A stretch of 64,000 bases of DNA from contig NZ_JHYA01000006.1 of the NCBI RefSeq assembly GCF_000621545.1, positions 62,001 through 126,000 on the forward strand, given 5' to 3'. The translations under genes were made by a program, and so were the position numbers. The notes beneath the pieces were generated by a model, which was given only the letters and a program-made list of their open reading frames with translations, was not told the origin of the DNA and ran no database searches. Below, in pieces: positions 43,101-51,400 of this stretch. Origin of the DNA: Anaerovibrio lipolyticus LB2005. GTDB lineage: Bacteria; Bacillota; Negativicutes; Selenomonadales; Selenomonadaceae. Numbering within the stretch: position 1 is the stretch's first letter; each line of letters opens with the position of its first letter.

Positions 43101-43835
43101 AAATTAAAGGGGTTCCAGCAGGAGATTGGCCAATTACTTGAAGATTTAAGTAACACAGAGCTGGTTAAGGGACTTGAGCAGGAGGCCTCCGAGCTTATTT
43201 ATTATGTTAAGCAGAGAGTTTTCCTAAGATATCTTGATTTCTTCCGTGAGTCCTTTAATCCGGCCACTTTGAAATCCGGGGACAATTCCAATGAGCAGCT
43301 AAAGGAGGCTCTTGACCAGCTTCTTGAAAGCATTGGCTTTGATTTGGCCCAGGAGCTTAGAGCCACCAGCCTCAGAACAGATAACTACATCAAAAATTCC
43401 CTGTTAAAATTTCAGGAGCATATCAATCAGCGCCTTGCCCAGATAAGCAATGAATTTACCCTGTCCGTTAAGGAATACAGCTATGAAAATCAGCTTAACT
43501 TCCAGCAGGCATTTGTGGGTGTGGGCCGTGACAGCTTCTCCAAGCCGCTTTCCATATACAAGAATCCAAAGGATTTCTTCGAGGAGGGTGCCTCCAAGAT
43601 AATGGCTGAGGAAATGGAGGTTATACTGTCCAAGATGGCGGATGATTATCTGGCCCAGGAAAAAGCCAAGCTCTTAAAACAGGAGACAGAAGCCCTTCAG
43701 GGCCTCTATGACAAGGTTTGCCAGCGTTTCAGCAAACGTCTTAAGGAGCGTCTGGAAACAAATATCAAGGCCCTTGACGGCGGCCTTGATATGGCAGAGC
43801 TGGAGCAGGTGTATAACCAGCTTTTGATGCTGTGA
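40170..43835 (+). CDS. dynA: Double dynamin-like GTPase (DynA-type fusion)
   Basis: This 1221-residue protein has two complete dynamin-like modules in one chain. The first GTPase has GHFSAGKSR (about 50), the G3 motif DTPGID and NQID. The second has GAFSAGKSS (about 655), DTPGAD and NAID. Each is followed by long helical, coiled-coil-like stalk regions. The two-in-one layout and length match Bacillus subtilis DynA, which tethers and fuses membranes and helps cells survive phage and antibiotic damage. TTGGAG precedes ATG 40170, 11 bp after priA, so they are co-transcribed. A conventional promoter is not seen between them. Confidence 0.88.
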   Translation: MNKELLENKLTAAYEYFKKINHTRNMNHVRHLAQKLTDKKYGIAFAGHFSAGKSRLINSFLGDNILPSSPIPTSANLVKVYKGEDYARVFFSKGKPRKYLAPYDYELVKSYCRDGDAVSCIELSYSNLHIPECVEIMDTPGIDSADDAHRMVTEDAIHLADIIFYVMDYNHVQSELNFSFTRDLTKAGKEVYLVINQIDKHREKELSFDTFKNSVYKAFEGWGVKAKGVYFISAKYPDAAHNQYEELMALLDDKIAHRNDNLEASIYASLNRIITEYIKATERDFDLQKKEAGAILEGMAAEKHQLMRNEYDSLSREQSILNEDWEETYKAGIAKILDNAYLMPTSTRDLARDYLEACQPSFKVGFFGRGKKTEAEMERRKQVFFEDASEKAKTQIEWHLKTFLLDFVRQHNVNNKELQDKIQSMEILPPEGLLTEAMRSGAKLTQDGSYVMNYTLNFAEGIKNVARSKAGDIKNTFAELLNNHRAQRIEIINSRMAELGEYHKAWCVLDSLDAEMSRLTKELGDMLSHEDMVETEEDIVEISRVEIPDEEIVAPEAALDSKDSLINKADMDKADISDRAIVDTKIPHDLNSKASKHLDIFTASGTEKLKEMSVKLHKSAELIGKIPGVGQMAQELQDRAERLNNKGFLVTLFGAFSAGKSSFANSLLGERLLPVSPNPTTAAINMILPVDEGHPHGTVDIKLKSEKMLLDDLLRAFKPFNMSPASLHDAIALAKEAMNRGGNTHQKEKSFLRAFISGFEAVEGKLGEVFASDLKGFGEYAAQEDKSCFVDWIKVYYDCPLTSKGITLVDTPGADSINARHTNISFNFIRQSDVVLYVTYYNHAFGKADREFIIQMGRVKDSFQLDKMFFIVNAIDLAEDQDEADHVVNYVRKQLKSYGVSKPQLFALSSQEVLEEREAGNTTPTEFENAFYNFVVNDLNDIALSAARQEFDKAVERIRDLINISKSDSSQRSKRLAKLKGFQQEIGQLLEDLSNTELVKGLEQEASELIYYVKQRVFLRYLDFFRESFNPATLKSGDNSNEQLKEALDQLLESIGFDLAQELRATSLRTDNYIKNSLLKFQEHINQRLAQISNEFTLSVKEYSYENQLNFQQAFVGVGRDSFSKPLSIYKNPKDFFEEGASKIMAEEMEVILSKMADDYLAQEKAKLLKQETEALQGLYDKVCQRFSKRLKERLETNIKALDGGLDMAELEQVYNQLLML

Positions 43836-43918
43836 TATATTTACAATACCAAAAAATATGATAAAATATATTGATGTGTAGACTGCAAACTCCTATGTAA
43901 GTTGGGGAGGAATAGATA

Positions 43919-44758
43919 ATGAAATTTAATTTTACCAAGCTTCAGGGCACTGGTAATGATTTTGTTTTAATTGATTGTTTGAAGGAGCCGAAGCTGGACT
44001 ATATCGGTGCAGCCAAGGCTCTGTGTGACCGCCATTATGGTATAGGTGCCGATGGTATTTTGCTGGTGCTTCCTTCGGATAAGGCCGATATTTGCATGCG
44101 TATTATCAACGCTGATGGCAGTGAGGCTGAAATGTGTGGCAATGGTATCCGTTGCTTTGCCCGCTATGTTTATGAAAAGGGTATTGTGTCCAAAGAGGAA
44201 TTCACCGTGGAAACTGGTGCAGGGATTCTGGTTCCGAAGATGATTTTGAAAAATGGCCGTGTGAGCCAGGTTCAGGTGGACATGGGTGAGCCGATTCTTG
44301 AGGGGGATAATATTCCAGTTCAGGGCTTTGGCATGAACCGGGTTATCAGTGAGTCCATTACTGTCAAGGACAAGGAATTCAAGATGACCTGTGTATCCAT
44401 GGGCAATCCTCATTGTGTGGTATTCGTTGAGGACGCAGAGGGCTTCCCAATTTATGAATATGGTCCTCTTTTTGAGTCCCATGAAAAATTCCCACGAAAG
44501 ACCAATACTGAATTTGTAGAGGTAAAGGATAAGTCCCACCTTCGCATGAGGGTTTGGGAGCGCGGTGCAGCTGTGACCTTGGCCTGTGGTACTGGTTCCT
44601 GTGCAACCCTTACGGCTGCTGTATTAAACGGTCTTGCTGACCGCAAGGCAGAAATCCAGCTGGATGGTGGCAGGCTTCAGGTGGAGTGGGCTGACAATAA
44701 TCATCTCTATATGACTGGCCCAGCAGAAGAGGTCTTTACCGGGGTCGCAGATATTTAA
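43919..44758 (+). CDS. dapF: Diaminopimelate epimerase
   Basis: This 279-residue enzyme converts LL- to meso-diaminopimelate for lysine and peptidoglycan synthesis. The two catalytic cysteines are in EMCGNGIRC (Cys73) and LACGTGSCAT. GNPHCVVFV is also a family motif. GGGGAGGAA precedes ATG. A promoter-like TTTACA (43840-43845) and TAAAAT (43862-43867) lie upstream. Begins a run of six same-strand genes to coaBC. Confidence 0.96.
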   Translation: MKFNFTKLQGTGNDFVLIDCLKEPKLDYIGAAKALCDRHYGIGADGILLVLPSDKADICMRIINADGSEAEMCGNGIRCFARYVYEKGIVSKEEFTVETGAGILVPKMILKNGRVSQVQVDMGEPILEGDNIPVQGFGMNRVISESITVKDKEFKMTCVSMGNPHCVVFVEDAEGFPIYEYGPLFESHEKFPRKTNTEFVEVKDKSHLRMRVWERGAAVTLACGTGSCATLTAAVLNGLADRKAEIQLDGGRLQVEWADNNHLYMTGPAEEVFTGVADI

Positions 44759-44796
44759 GGCTGGGTTGAAACCATTTTAATTTTTAGGAGTATACA

Positions 44797-45675
44797 ATGA
44801 TAAAGAGTATGACCGGCTTTGGCGCCGGCGATTTCGAAAATGATTCCTTCAAGGCTCATGTTGAAATAAAAACCGTTAATCAGCGGTATTTGGAAATAAA
44901 TTTCCACATGCATCACACCTTGGCCCGTTTCGAGGGTGATATTACCAAGAAAATTAAGGAATATGCCTCCCGTGGCAAGCTGGATATCAATGTCAGCTTC
45001 CGTGATTTGCGTGAAAAGGCTGTTTCTATTATAGTTGACAAGGGATTGGTTAATGCCTACAGTCAGGCACTTAAGGATATAAACAGCCAGATTGGTACTG
45101 ATAGACCATATTCTGCCATGGATATTGCCCGTTTTCCTGATGTACTGAAGGTGGACGACGATGCTAATGATCTGGATGAGGCAGGTCCTGCTATCCTTTC
45201 AGCTGTCGAGGAGGCCATGAAAAATCTTGTGGCTATGCGTGAGCATGAGGGAGAGAATATCCAAGCCGATTTGCTGGCCCGTATTGATACACTGGAGGAC
45301 TACGTTTCCCAGCTGGAGAAGCTGGCTCCTGAGATTGTGGCTGCTTATCGCCAGAAGCTGGAGACCCTTTTGGAGCAGTATCTGGCAAAAGAGGATATTG
45401 ATGAAAATCGCATCATTCAGGAAACTGCATTATATACAGACAAGGTGAATTACACCGAGGAGGTTGTTCGCCTCCATAGCCATTTTGACCAGTTCAGAAC
45501 CATCATTAAGTCCAACGAGCCAGTTGGCCGTAAGCTGGATTTCTTAATACAGGAGATGAACCGGGAAATCAACACTGTGGCTTCAAAGGCCAATTCTACT
45601 GGTGCCGCCCAGATAGCTGTTGATGTAAAATGCGAAATCGAGAAGATTCGTGAACAGATTCAGAACATTGAGTAA
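44797..45675 (+). CDS. yicC: YicC/YloC family endoribonuclease
   Basis: This 292-residue protein starts [11 protein letters not shown], the hallmark of YicC, and ends with the DUF1732 segment [12 protein letters not shown]. YicC-type proteins are endoribonucleases affecting small RNA and mRNA turnover. The helical, acidic middle region is typical. TAGGAGTA precedes ATG. It starts the classic Firmicutes order yicC-remA-gmk-rpoZ-coaBC, here just after dapF. Confidence 0.94.
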   Translation: MIKSMTGFGAGDFENDSFKAHVEIKTVNQRYLEINFHMHHTLARFEGDITKKIKEYASRGKLDINVSFRDLREKAVSIIVDKGLVNAYSQALKDINSQIGTDRPYSAMDIARFPDVLKVDDDANDLDEAGPAILSAVEEAMKNLVAMREHEGENIQADLLARIDTLEDYVSQLEKLAPEIVAAYRQKLETLLEQYLAKEDIDENRIIQETALYTDKVNYTEEVVRLHSHFDQFRTIIKSNEPVGRKLDFLIQEMNREINTVASKANSTGAAQIAVDVKCEIEKIREQIQNIE

Positions 45676-45689
45676 GGTTGTGGCTTTTT

Positions 45690-45941
45690 ATGAATATAAA
45701 GCTTATAAATATTGGATTTGGTAATATCGTATCTGCCAATAGGGTGATAGCCATGGTAAGTCCCGAATCTGCTCCTATTAAGCGGGTTATGCAGGAAGCC
45801 AGGGACAGGGGGCAGCTTGTGGACGCCACTTATGGCCGCAGGACCAGAGCCGTTATTATTATGGACAGTGGTCATGTGATATTGTCTGCAGTACAGCCGG
45901 ATACCATGTCACACCGATTTGACGAGGAGGATAAAAGCTAA
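45690..45941 (+). CDS. remA: RemA-type DNA-binding regulator (DUF370)
   Basis: This 83-residue protein has the RemA pattern ([33 protein letters not shown]). In Bacillus subtilis RemA is a ring-forming DNA-binding activator of matrix and osmoprotection genes. ATG 45690 is chosen; four upstream codons would overlap the weak ribosome binding site. The stop overlaps the gmk start by one base, so translation is coupled. Confidence 0.93.
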   Translation: MNIKLINIGFGNIVSANRVIAMVSPESAPIKRVMQEARDRGQLVDATYGRRTRAVIIMDSGHVILSAVQPDTMSHRFDEEDKS

Positions 45942-46558
45942 TGCGTAAAGGTCTGCTGATTGTTATTTCAGGACCATCCGGGACAGGCAAGGGAACAGTG
46001 TGCGAGGTAGTTCGCAAGAAGAATCCTGATATCGCCTATTCCGTATCAGCCACCACCAGAGCTGCCCGCCCAGGGGAGCAGGATGGTGTAAATTATTACT
46101 TCCACACCAAGGAAGAATTCGTTGCTATGATAAACAACGGGGAGCTTCTGGAATGGGCCAATGTGTATGGCAATTATTACGGAACCCCTCTTAAGCACAT
46201 AGAGGAGCAGAGGGCCAAGGGCATCGATATTATTTTGGAAATAGATACCCAGGGGGCCATGAATGTAAAGGAAAAATGTCCTGATGGGCTGTTTATTTTC
46301 CTTGTACCTCCTTCTCTGGAGGAGCTGAAAAACCGCCTTTGCGGTCGAGGTACCGAAGACGATGAAAGCTTGAAGCGACGCCTTGGTTCAGCTATTGCTG
46401 AAATTGAGATTGGTCGTCAGTACAGATATGTGGTAGTTAATAAAACAGTGGATATTGCTGCTGAGGAAATCACCAATATTATCGAGGCAGAAAGACATCG
46501 CACTGATTTAAATATTGAAATTTTGGATAAGTTAAAGAACCGGAAGGAGATTTTATAA
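45941..46558 (+). CDS. gmk: Guanylate kinase
   Basis: This 205-residue enzyme phosphorylates GMP to GDP. The P-loop ISGPSGTGKGT is at the N-terminus, followed by SATTRAARPGE (GMP-binding) and YGNYYGTP. Length and motifs are standard. It overlaps remA and rpoZ by one base each, so the three are translated together. Confidence 0.96.
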   Translation: MRKGLLIVISGPSGTGKGTVCEVVRKKNPDIAYSVSATTRAARPGEQDGVNYYFHTKEEFVAMINNGELLEWANVYGNYYGTPLKHIEEQRAKGIDIILEIDTQGAMNVKEKCPDGLFIFLVPPSLEELKNRLCGRGTEDDESLKRRLGSAIAEIEIGRQYRYVVVNKTVDIAAEEITNIIEAERHRTDLNIEILDKLKNRKEIL

Positions 46559-46773
46559 TGGATATTGTAACCCCATCTTTAGATCAGGTATTACCAAAGG
46601 TTGACAGCCGTTACACACTCGTTTCCCTGGCTGCAAAGCGCGCCCGCGATATTATGGATGGTTCCCATGCTGTGACTGCTGAGCGCACCTCCACCAGAGA
46701 TGTAACCAATGCTTTGGAGGAAATTTACGAGGGTAAGATTACTTATAAGCGTCTGCGCAATACTACTAAATAA
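46558..46773 (+). CDS. rpoZ: RNA polymerase omega subunit
   Basis: This is a 71-residue small RNA polymerase subunit. The signature RYTLVSLAAKRARDI is complete, followed by TNALEEIYEGKITY. It helps assemble the polymerase. Its start overlaps the gmk stop by one base; coaBC follows 45 bp later. Confidence 0.94.
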   Translation: MDIVTPSLDQVLPKVDSRYTLVSLAAKRARDIMDGSHAVTAERTSTRDVTNALEEIYEGKITYKRLRNTTK

Positions 46774-46818
46774 GATTTAACAAGTAACGTCATTTTGTGT
46801 TGTCATAAGGAATAGACT

Positions 46819-48015
46819 ATGCTAAAAGACAAGAATGTTATACTGGGAGTTACTGGTGGTATAGCAGCTTATAAATCTGTGGATCTTGCCAGCAGGCTCC
46901 GTAAAGCGGGTGCCAATGTTCATGTTATTATGACCAAGGGTGCCCAGAATTTTGTTACGCCCCTGACGTTCAGGGAGATTACGGGGAATTCTGTAACCAC
47001 AACCATGTGGGGCGAAGTAACCAATCATAATGTGGAGCATATTGCTTTGGCAAATTTGGCAGATTTGGTAATTGTGGCTCCTGCCACTGCTAATTTTATT
47101 GCCAAATGTGCAATAGGGATGGCTGACGATATGTTGACCACCACCCTGCTGGCCACCAAGGCACCTATATTCTTTGCTCCTGCCATGAACAGCAATATGT
47201 ATGAAAACCAGCTTACTCAAAAAAACATTGATGTTTTGATTGAAAGCGGCTGGAATTTTATTCCCCCTGAGTCCGGACACCTGGCTTGTGGCACAGACGG
47301 TGTGGGGCGAATGCCTGAACCGGCTGATATCTTGGATTTTGTACGCTTTACTATGGCCTTTGCAGCAGATATGCTGGGCATAAAGGTTTTGGTTACTGCT
47401 GCAGGGACTTATGAGCCTATTGATCCTGTACGATATATTGGCAACCGTTCCAGCGGTAAGATGGGCTATGCTATTGCCGAGGCCGCCAAAAAACGTGGAG
47501 CCGAGGTTATTTTGGTATCTGGTCCTTCCGCACTTACGCCACCTGAGGGCGTGGAGTTTATCGGTGTGGAATCGGCAGCTGAGATGCGTGATGCTGTGAT
47601 GGAGCATTTCTCTGAAGCAGATATGGTCATAAAGGCTGCAGCTGTGGCGGATTATCGTGTCCGCAATGTTTCCGACCAAAAGATAAAGAAGAATGATGAG
47701 GAGCTGACCCTTGTTCTTGAAAAGAATCCTGATATATTAAAGGAGCTGGGGGAGAAAAAGAGAGCTGGCCAGATTTTGGTGGGCTTTGCTGCTGAAACTC
47801 AGAATCTTTTGGAATATGCCAAGGCCAAGCTGGAAAAGAAAAATCTTGATATGATTGTGGCCAATGATGTGTCCCGCAAGGATGCCGGCTTTAATACCGA
47901 CACAAATGTGGTTAAGCTGCTGTACAGGAATGGCGCCATTGAAGAGCTTCCAATCATGACTAAGCACAAGCTGGCAGATGAATTACTTAACCGAGTATTA
48001 AAAATAAAATATTAA
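46819..48015 (+). CDS. coaBC: Bifunctional phosphopantothenoylcysteine decarboxylase/synthetase
   Basis: This 398-residue enzyme performs two steps of coenzyme A synthesis. The flavin-dependent decarboxylase half (about 1-180) has GVTGGIAAYKS, the HIALANLAD segment with the catalytic His, and PAMNSNMYEN. The synthetase half (about 185-398) has TAAGTYEPIDPVRYIGNRSSGKMG and KIKKNDEELTLVLEKNPDIL. A terminator follows at 48025, separating it from the STAS-NRPS operon. With coaE at 24066 two CoA genes lie in this window. Confidence 0.96.
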   Translation: MLKDKNVILGVTGGIAAYKSVDLASRLRKAGANVHVIMTKGAQNFVTPLTFREITGNSVTTTMWGEVTNHNVEHIALANLADLVIVAPATANFIAKCAIGMADDMLTTTLLATKAPIFFAPAMNSNMYENQLTQKNIDVLIESGWNFIPPESGHLACGTDGVGRMPEPADILDFVRFTMAFAADMLGIKVLVTAAGTYEPIDPVRYIGNRSSGKMGYAIAEAAKKRGAEVILVSGPSALTPPEGVEFIGVESAAEMRDAVMEHFSEADMVIKAAAVADYRVRNVSDQKIKKNDEELTLVLEKNPDILKELGEKKRAGQILVGFAAETQNLLEYAKAKLEKKNLDMIVANDVSRKDAGFNTDTNVVKLLYRNGAIEELPIMTKHKLADELLNRVLKIKY

Positions 48016-48024
48016 TTTATTAAT

Positions 48025-48061
48025 AAGCAATATACGGACTTCGGTTTGTATATTGCTTTTT
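48025..48061 (+). terminator. Intrinsic terminator after coaBC
   Basis: An 11-bp perfect stem AAGCAATATAC/GTATATTGCTT (48025-48035 with 48048-48058) is followed by a T run. Confidence 0.88.
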
Positions 48062-48133
48062 CTTTTGCAGGAATAGAGGAAAAGGCGACGAAATATTAAA
48101 TAAAATACATATTTTGAAAGGATGGAATGCATT

Positions 48134-48436
48134 ATGGAGATAAAAAAAGAAAAAAATGGGTCCGCCCTTACTTTGACTCTTATAGGAAAGCTGTCGGTAC
48201 TGGAAGCTAAGGACTTGAGTAAGGTTGTTGATGAGGAGCTGTCAGATGTCAATGATTTGACCCTGGACCTTAAAGAGTTGACCTATGTGTCATCAGCTGG
48301 TCTTAGAGTTATACTTACGGCTCAGAATATTATGGATGATGCAGGTGGTGAAATGAAATTATTAAATGTATCACCATTTATTATGGATGTTCTCAAATTG
48401 ACGGGCTTCAATAAATTTATGAACATTGTAGATTGA
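48134..48436 (+). CDS. STAS-domain anti-sigma factor antagonist-like protein
   Basis: This 100-residue protein consists of a single STAS domain. The phosphorylatable Ser pair of the SpoIIAA/RsbV family is in YVSSAGLRVIL (Ser53-54), after LTLDLKEL. In partner switching such proteins bind an anti-sigma kinase when unphosphorylated. ATG 48134 follows AAAGGATGG; an ATG at 48122 sits on that site. It is the first gene of an operon with the NRPS (27 bp downstream), MATE exporter and a SpoIIE phosphatase that could dephosphorylate it. No RsbW-type kinase or sigma factor is present in the window, so its target may be elsewhere or may not be a sigma factor. Confidence 0.9.
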   Translation: MEIKKEKNGSALTLTLIGKLSVLEAKDLSKVVDEELSDVNDLTLDLKELTYVSSAGLRVILTAQNIMDDAGGEMKLLNVSPFIMDVLKLTGFNKFMNIVD

Positions 48437-48463
48437 TTGTTTATACCTATGGGAGAAAAGCAA

Positions 48464-51400
48464 ATGAAATTATTAGTGAATGAATTCTTGGCTCAAGCAT
48501 CAGCACATCCAGACAAGGCTGCAGTGATGGACTGTTATGGCACTGATACATACGGCTGTCTTAATCATAAGTCAGCTATTTTAGCTGCTCGTTTACTTGA
48601 TAGTTTTAAAGGTAAAGAAAATGGAATGCGCGTAGGTGTTTTGCTGCCTCGTACCCGGGTTTACTTAACGGCCGTATTGGGCATACTTCGGGCCGGAGGT
48701 GCAGTAGTACCTTTAGAGGAGGATTATCCAGCAGAGAGGGTACATTCGGTGTTGGAGGATGCAGGCTGCGTGGCCTGTGTTTCAATAAAACACTTATCTG
48801 AGAAGGTCACTAATATTCCTGTTTTGACAATTGAGGATATATTTGCTGAGGAAAGTTCCCTTGAGGTAGATGAGACAATAAATTTATCTGCTGCCGACAA
48901 GGAAGGATTAGTTCTCTTTACTTCCGGTTCTACTGGTAAGCCAAAAGGTGTTGTACATCGGCAGACCTTTTTTTCCATGTGGTTCCATACTGTGGAGGGG
49001 TACCATGTTTTTTCTGACAAAGATGTGACCTGTTGTATGGCAGGAATGACCTTTATTGCCTCCTTTGTAGATCTTTATCCTCCGCTCATGGTAGGAGGCT
49101 GCGTGTACATTGCCAGCTCAACGGAGCGGATGAATGCGGAAATGCTGTATAAAATTATTCAAAAGCGCCATATTACCGGTATGTTTTTGCCACCTCAGAT
49201 GTTCTATGTAATGAGGGAGCTGTATGGTCGTTTGCCACTAGATTACGTTGTCTTGGGAGGAGAAAAGGCGAAGGCGAAGTATACCATGGATGGCAATATA
49301 CTTGAGGTATATGGCTCCAGTGAATGTGCAGCCATTCTTCTTCATAGAATATCTCAGGAGGATTCCCGTATGCTGGGAAAACCTGGCAATGGTGTCAAGG
49401 CATATCTGTTATCTGATGATGGTGAGCTGATTCAGAAGTCTGGAGTTCTGGGAGAGCTTTGTGTGGAAAGTCCTTGGCTGGCATTTGGATATAACAATAT
49501 GCCACAGGAAACGGCTGCCAAGTTTACGGATAATCCATTTGGTGCTGGTCGCCTGTTTCACACAGGGGATTACATGGCCTATGATGAGTTGGGAAACCTT
49601 TTGTTCCATGGGAGAAAGGATCACATGGTAAAGCTGAGGGGGTACCGTGTAGAGCTTGGTGAAGTTGAATTAACAGTACAAAGGGCCAATGGAGTCAAGG
49701 AGGCCGCTTGCATTACCCTGCGGATTCATGGTGGCGACAAATTGGCATGCTATTATATGGGCGACAAGGTGGAAAGCAATGAGTTACGGAATCATGTCAA
49801 GGCCATTTTGCCAGAATATATGGTACCGGATTATTTTGTACACTTGGATGAGCTTCCACGAAATGAACGTAATAAGGTGGATTATTTGGCCCTGAAAAAT
49901 ATGGAGCCACCAGTGGAGGAGGAGGTATATGAGCCTCCACAGAATGAGCTGGAGGAAAGAATTTGTACCGCCTTTGCCGAGGTTTTGGAGTTACCACGTG
50001 TCAGTGTGCTTGCAGATTTCTTTAATATGGGTGGAACCTCTCTTTCTGTGGCCATGTTGGTAGCTAAGCTGGATGATGCCAGCTTGTCCTTCAACGATGT
50101 GGCCTCTTATCCAACCCCACGGGCTCTTGCTGCTTACATACAGGAAAATTCTGATAATAATAATCTGGAAAAGCCACAAATGGACCGGGATTTTTATCCT
50201 TTGACCAAAACCCAGATGGGTATTTATCTGGAAGGCTTAACAGGTGGTAATAATTCCACTTACACCTTATCCTATTTGATGGTGGCAGATGCCAGGGTGA
50301 CGGCTGAGCAGCTGGTAACGGCCGTAAACGACGTTGTGGCGGCCCATCCTTCTATGAAATACATAATTCGGGCGGGGAAGGATGGTATTCCCCACATGTA
50401 TATGGTCCCTGAGGCCTTAGTTAAGGTTCCTGTAATAGACGGTAGTGAGGATAAACGCCTTGAGTTTATTCAGGAATTTATGCCAGTGGTACCTATGACA
50501 GATGAACTGCTATTTTATTTTGCTGTTTATCGTACTCCCGAAAGATGTTATTTGGCCTTAAAGAGTCATCTTATTTTCTTTGATGCCACCTCCTTAAGTC
50601 TGCTTATTAGTGAATTGAATCGTGCCCTTGCTTCCTCCAGTGATATAGAATTTTTACAGGAGGATTACACTATACAGCAGGTGGGGATGTACGAGGAAGC
50701 CCTTATGCAGGGCGGTGCTCATGAAAAGGCTGAGGCTTATTATCAAAATCTGTTTGCTAAAATGGATGAAGTGCCATCGTTGGCGGGAGATCGGGAGGGT
50801 ACCCTTACCCCGGGAGTAAGCGAGAATATTCGTTATATACCGGAAACAATTACAACAGAACGAGTTAAGGACTTTTGTAATCGTTACCAGCTTTCCGAAG
50901 GCAGCTTCTTCATGGGGGCCATGGCATTACTTTTGTCCAAATACCTTACGTGTAAACAGGTTTCTTTTTCCAGTGTATATAATGGCCGGGCCCGGGCTGG
51001 AATGGATACAACTATTGGTACTCTCATAAAACGAATTCCTGTTTATGGTGATTTTACAGAAAATATTTCCGTAGTTGATTATTTAAAAAATATTGGACGG
51101 CAAATCGTCACCAGTATGGGTAACGATATTTATTCCTTTGATGAGGTGCTGAAGCATTGTCCTGTAAATGAGGATGTGGAGTTCATTTATCAAGGGGATT
51201 TGTTTACTGATAACATGGGCGGTGGACAGGGTAACAGTGATGCTGATGGTGGTAATCTCATTTGCGGTGATTCCTACTTCCTGGAGCATTACCATACCGG
51301 AATGGTAACTGGGTGCTTTTCTATTCAGTTCTTTTCTACCGATGGTCGTTATAACATGACCATTGAATATCGTAATGAGCGGTTTTCACCAGCCTTTGTG

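Noticed and set aside
43967-44539. Long minus-strand frames inside dapF (and similar ones inside coaBC, fba and uraA)
   Set aside because: They are antisense shadows of well-supported genes, with no ribosome binding sites and no recognisable domains.
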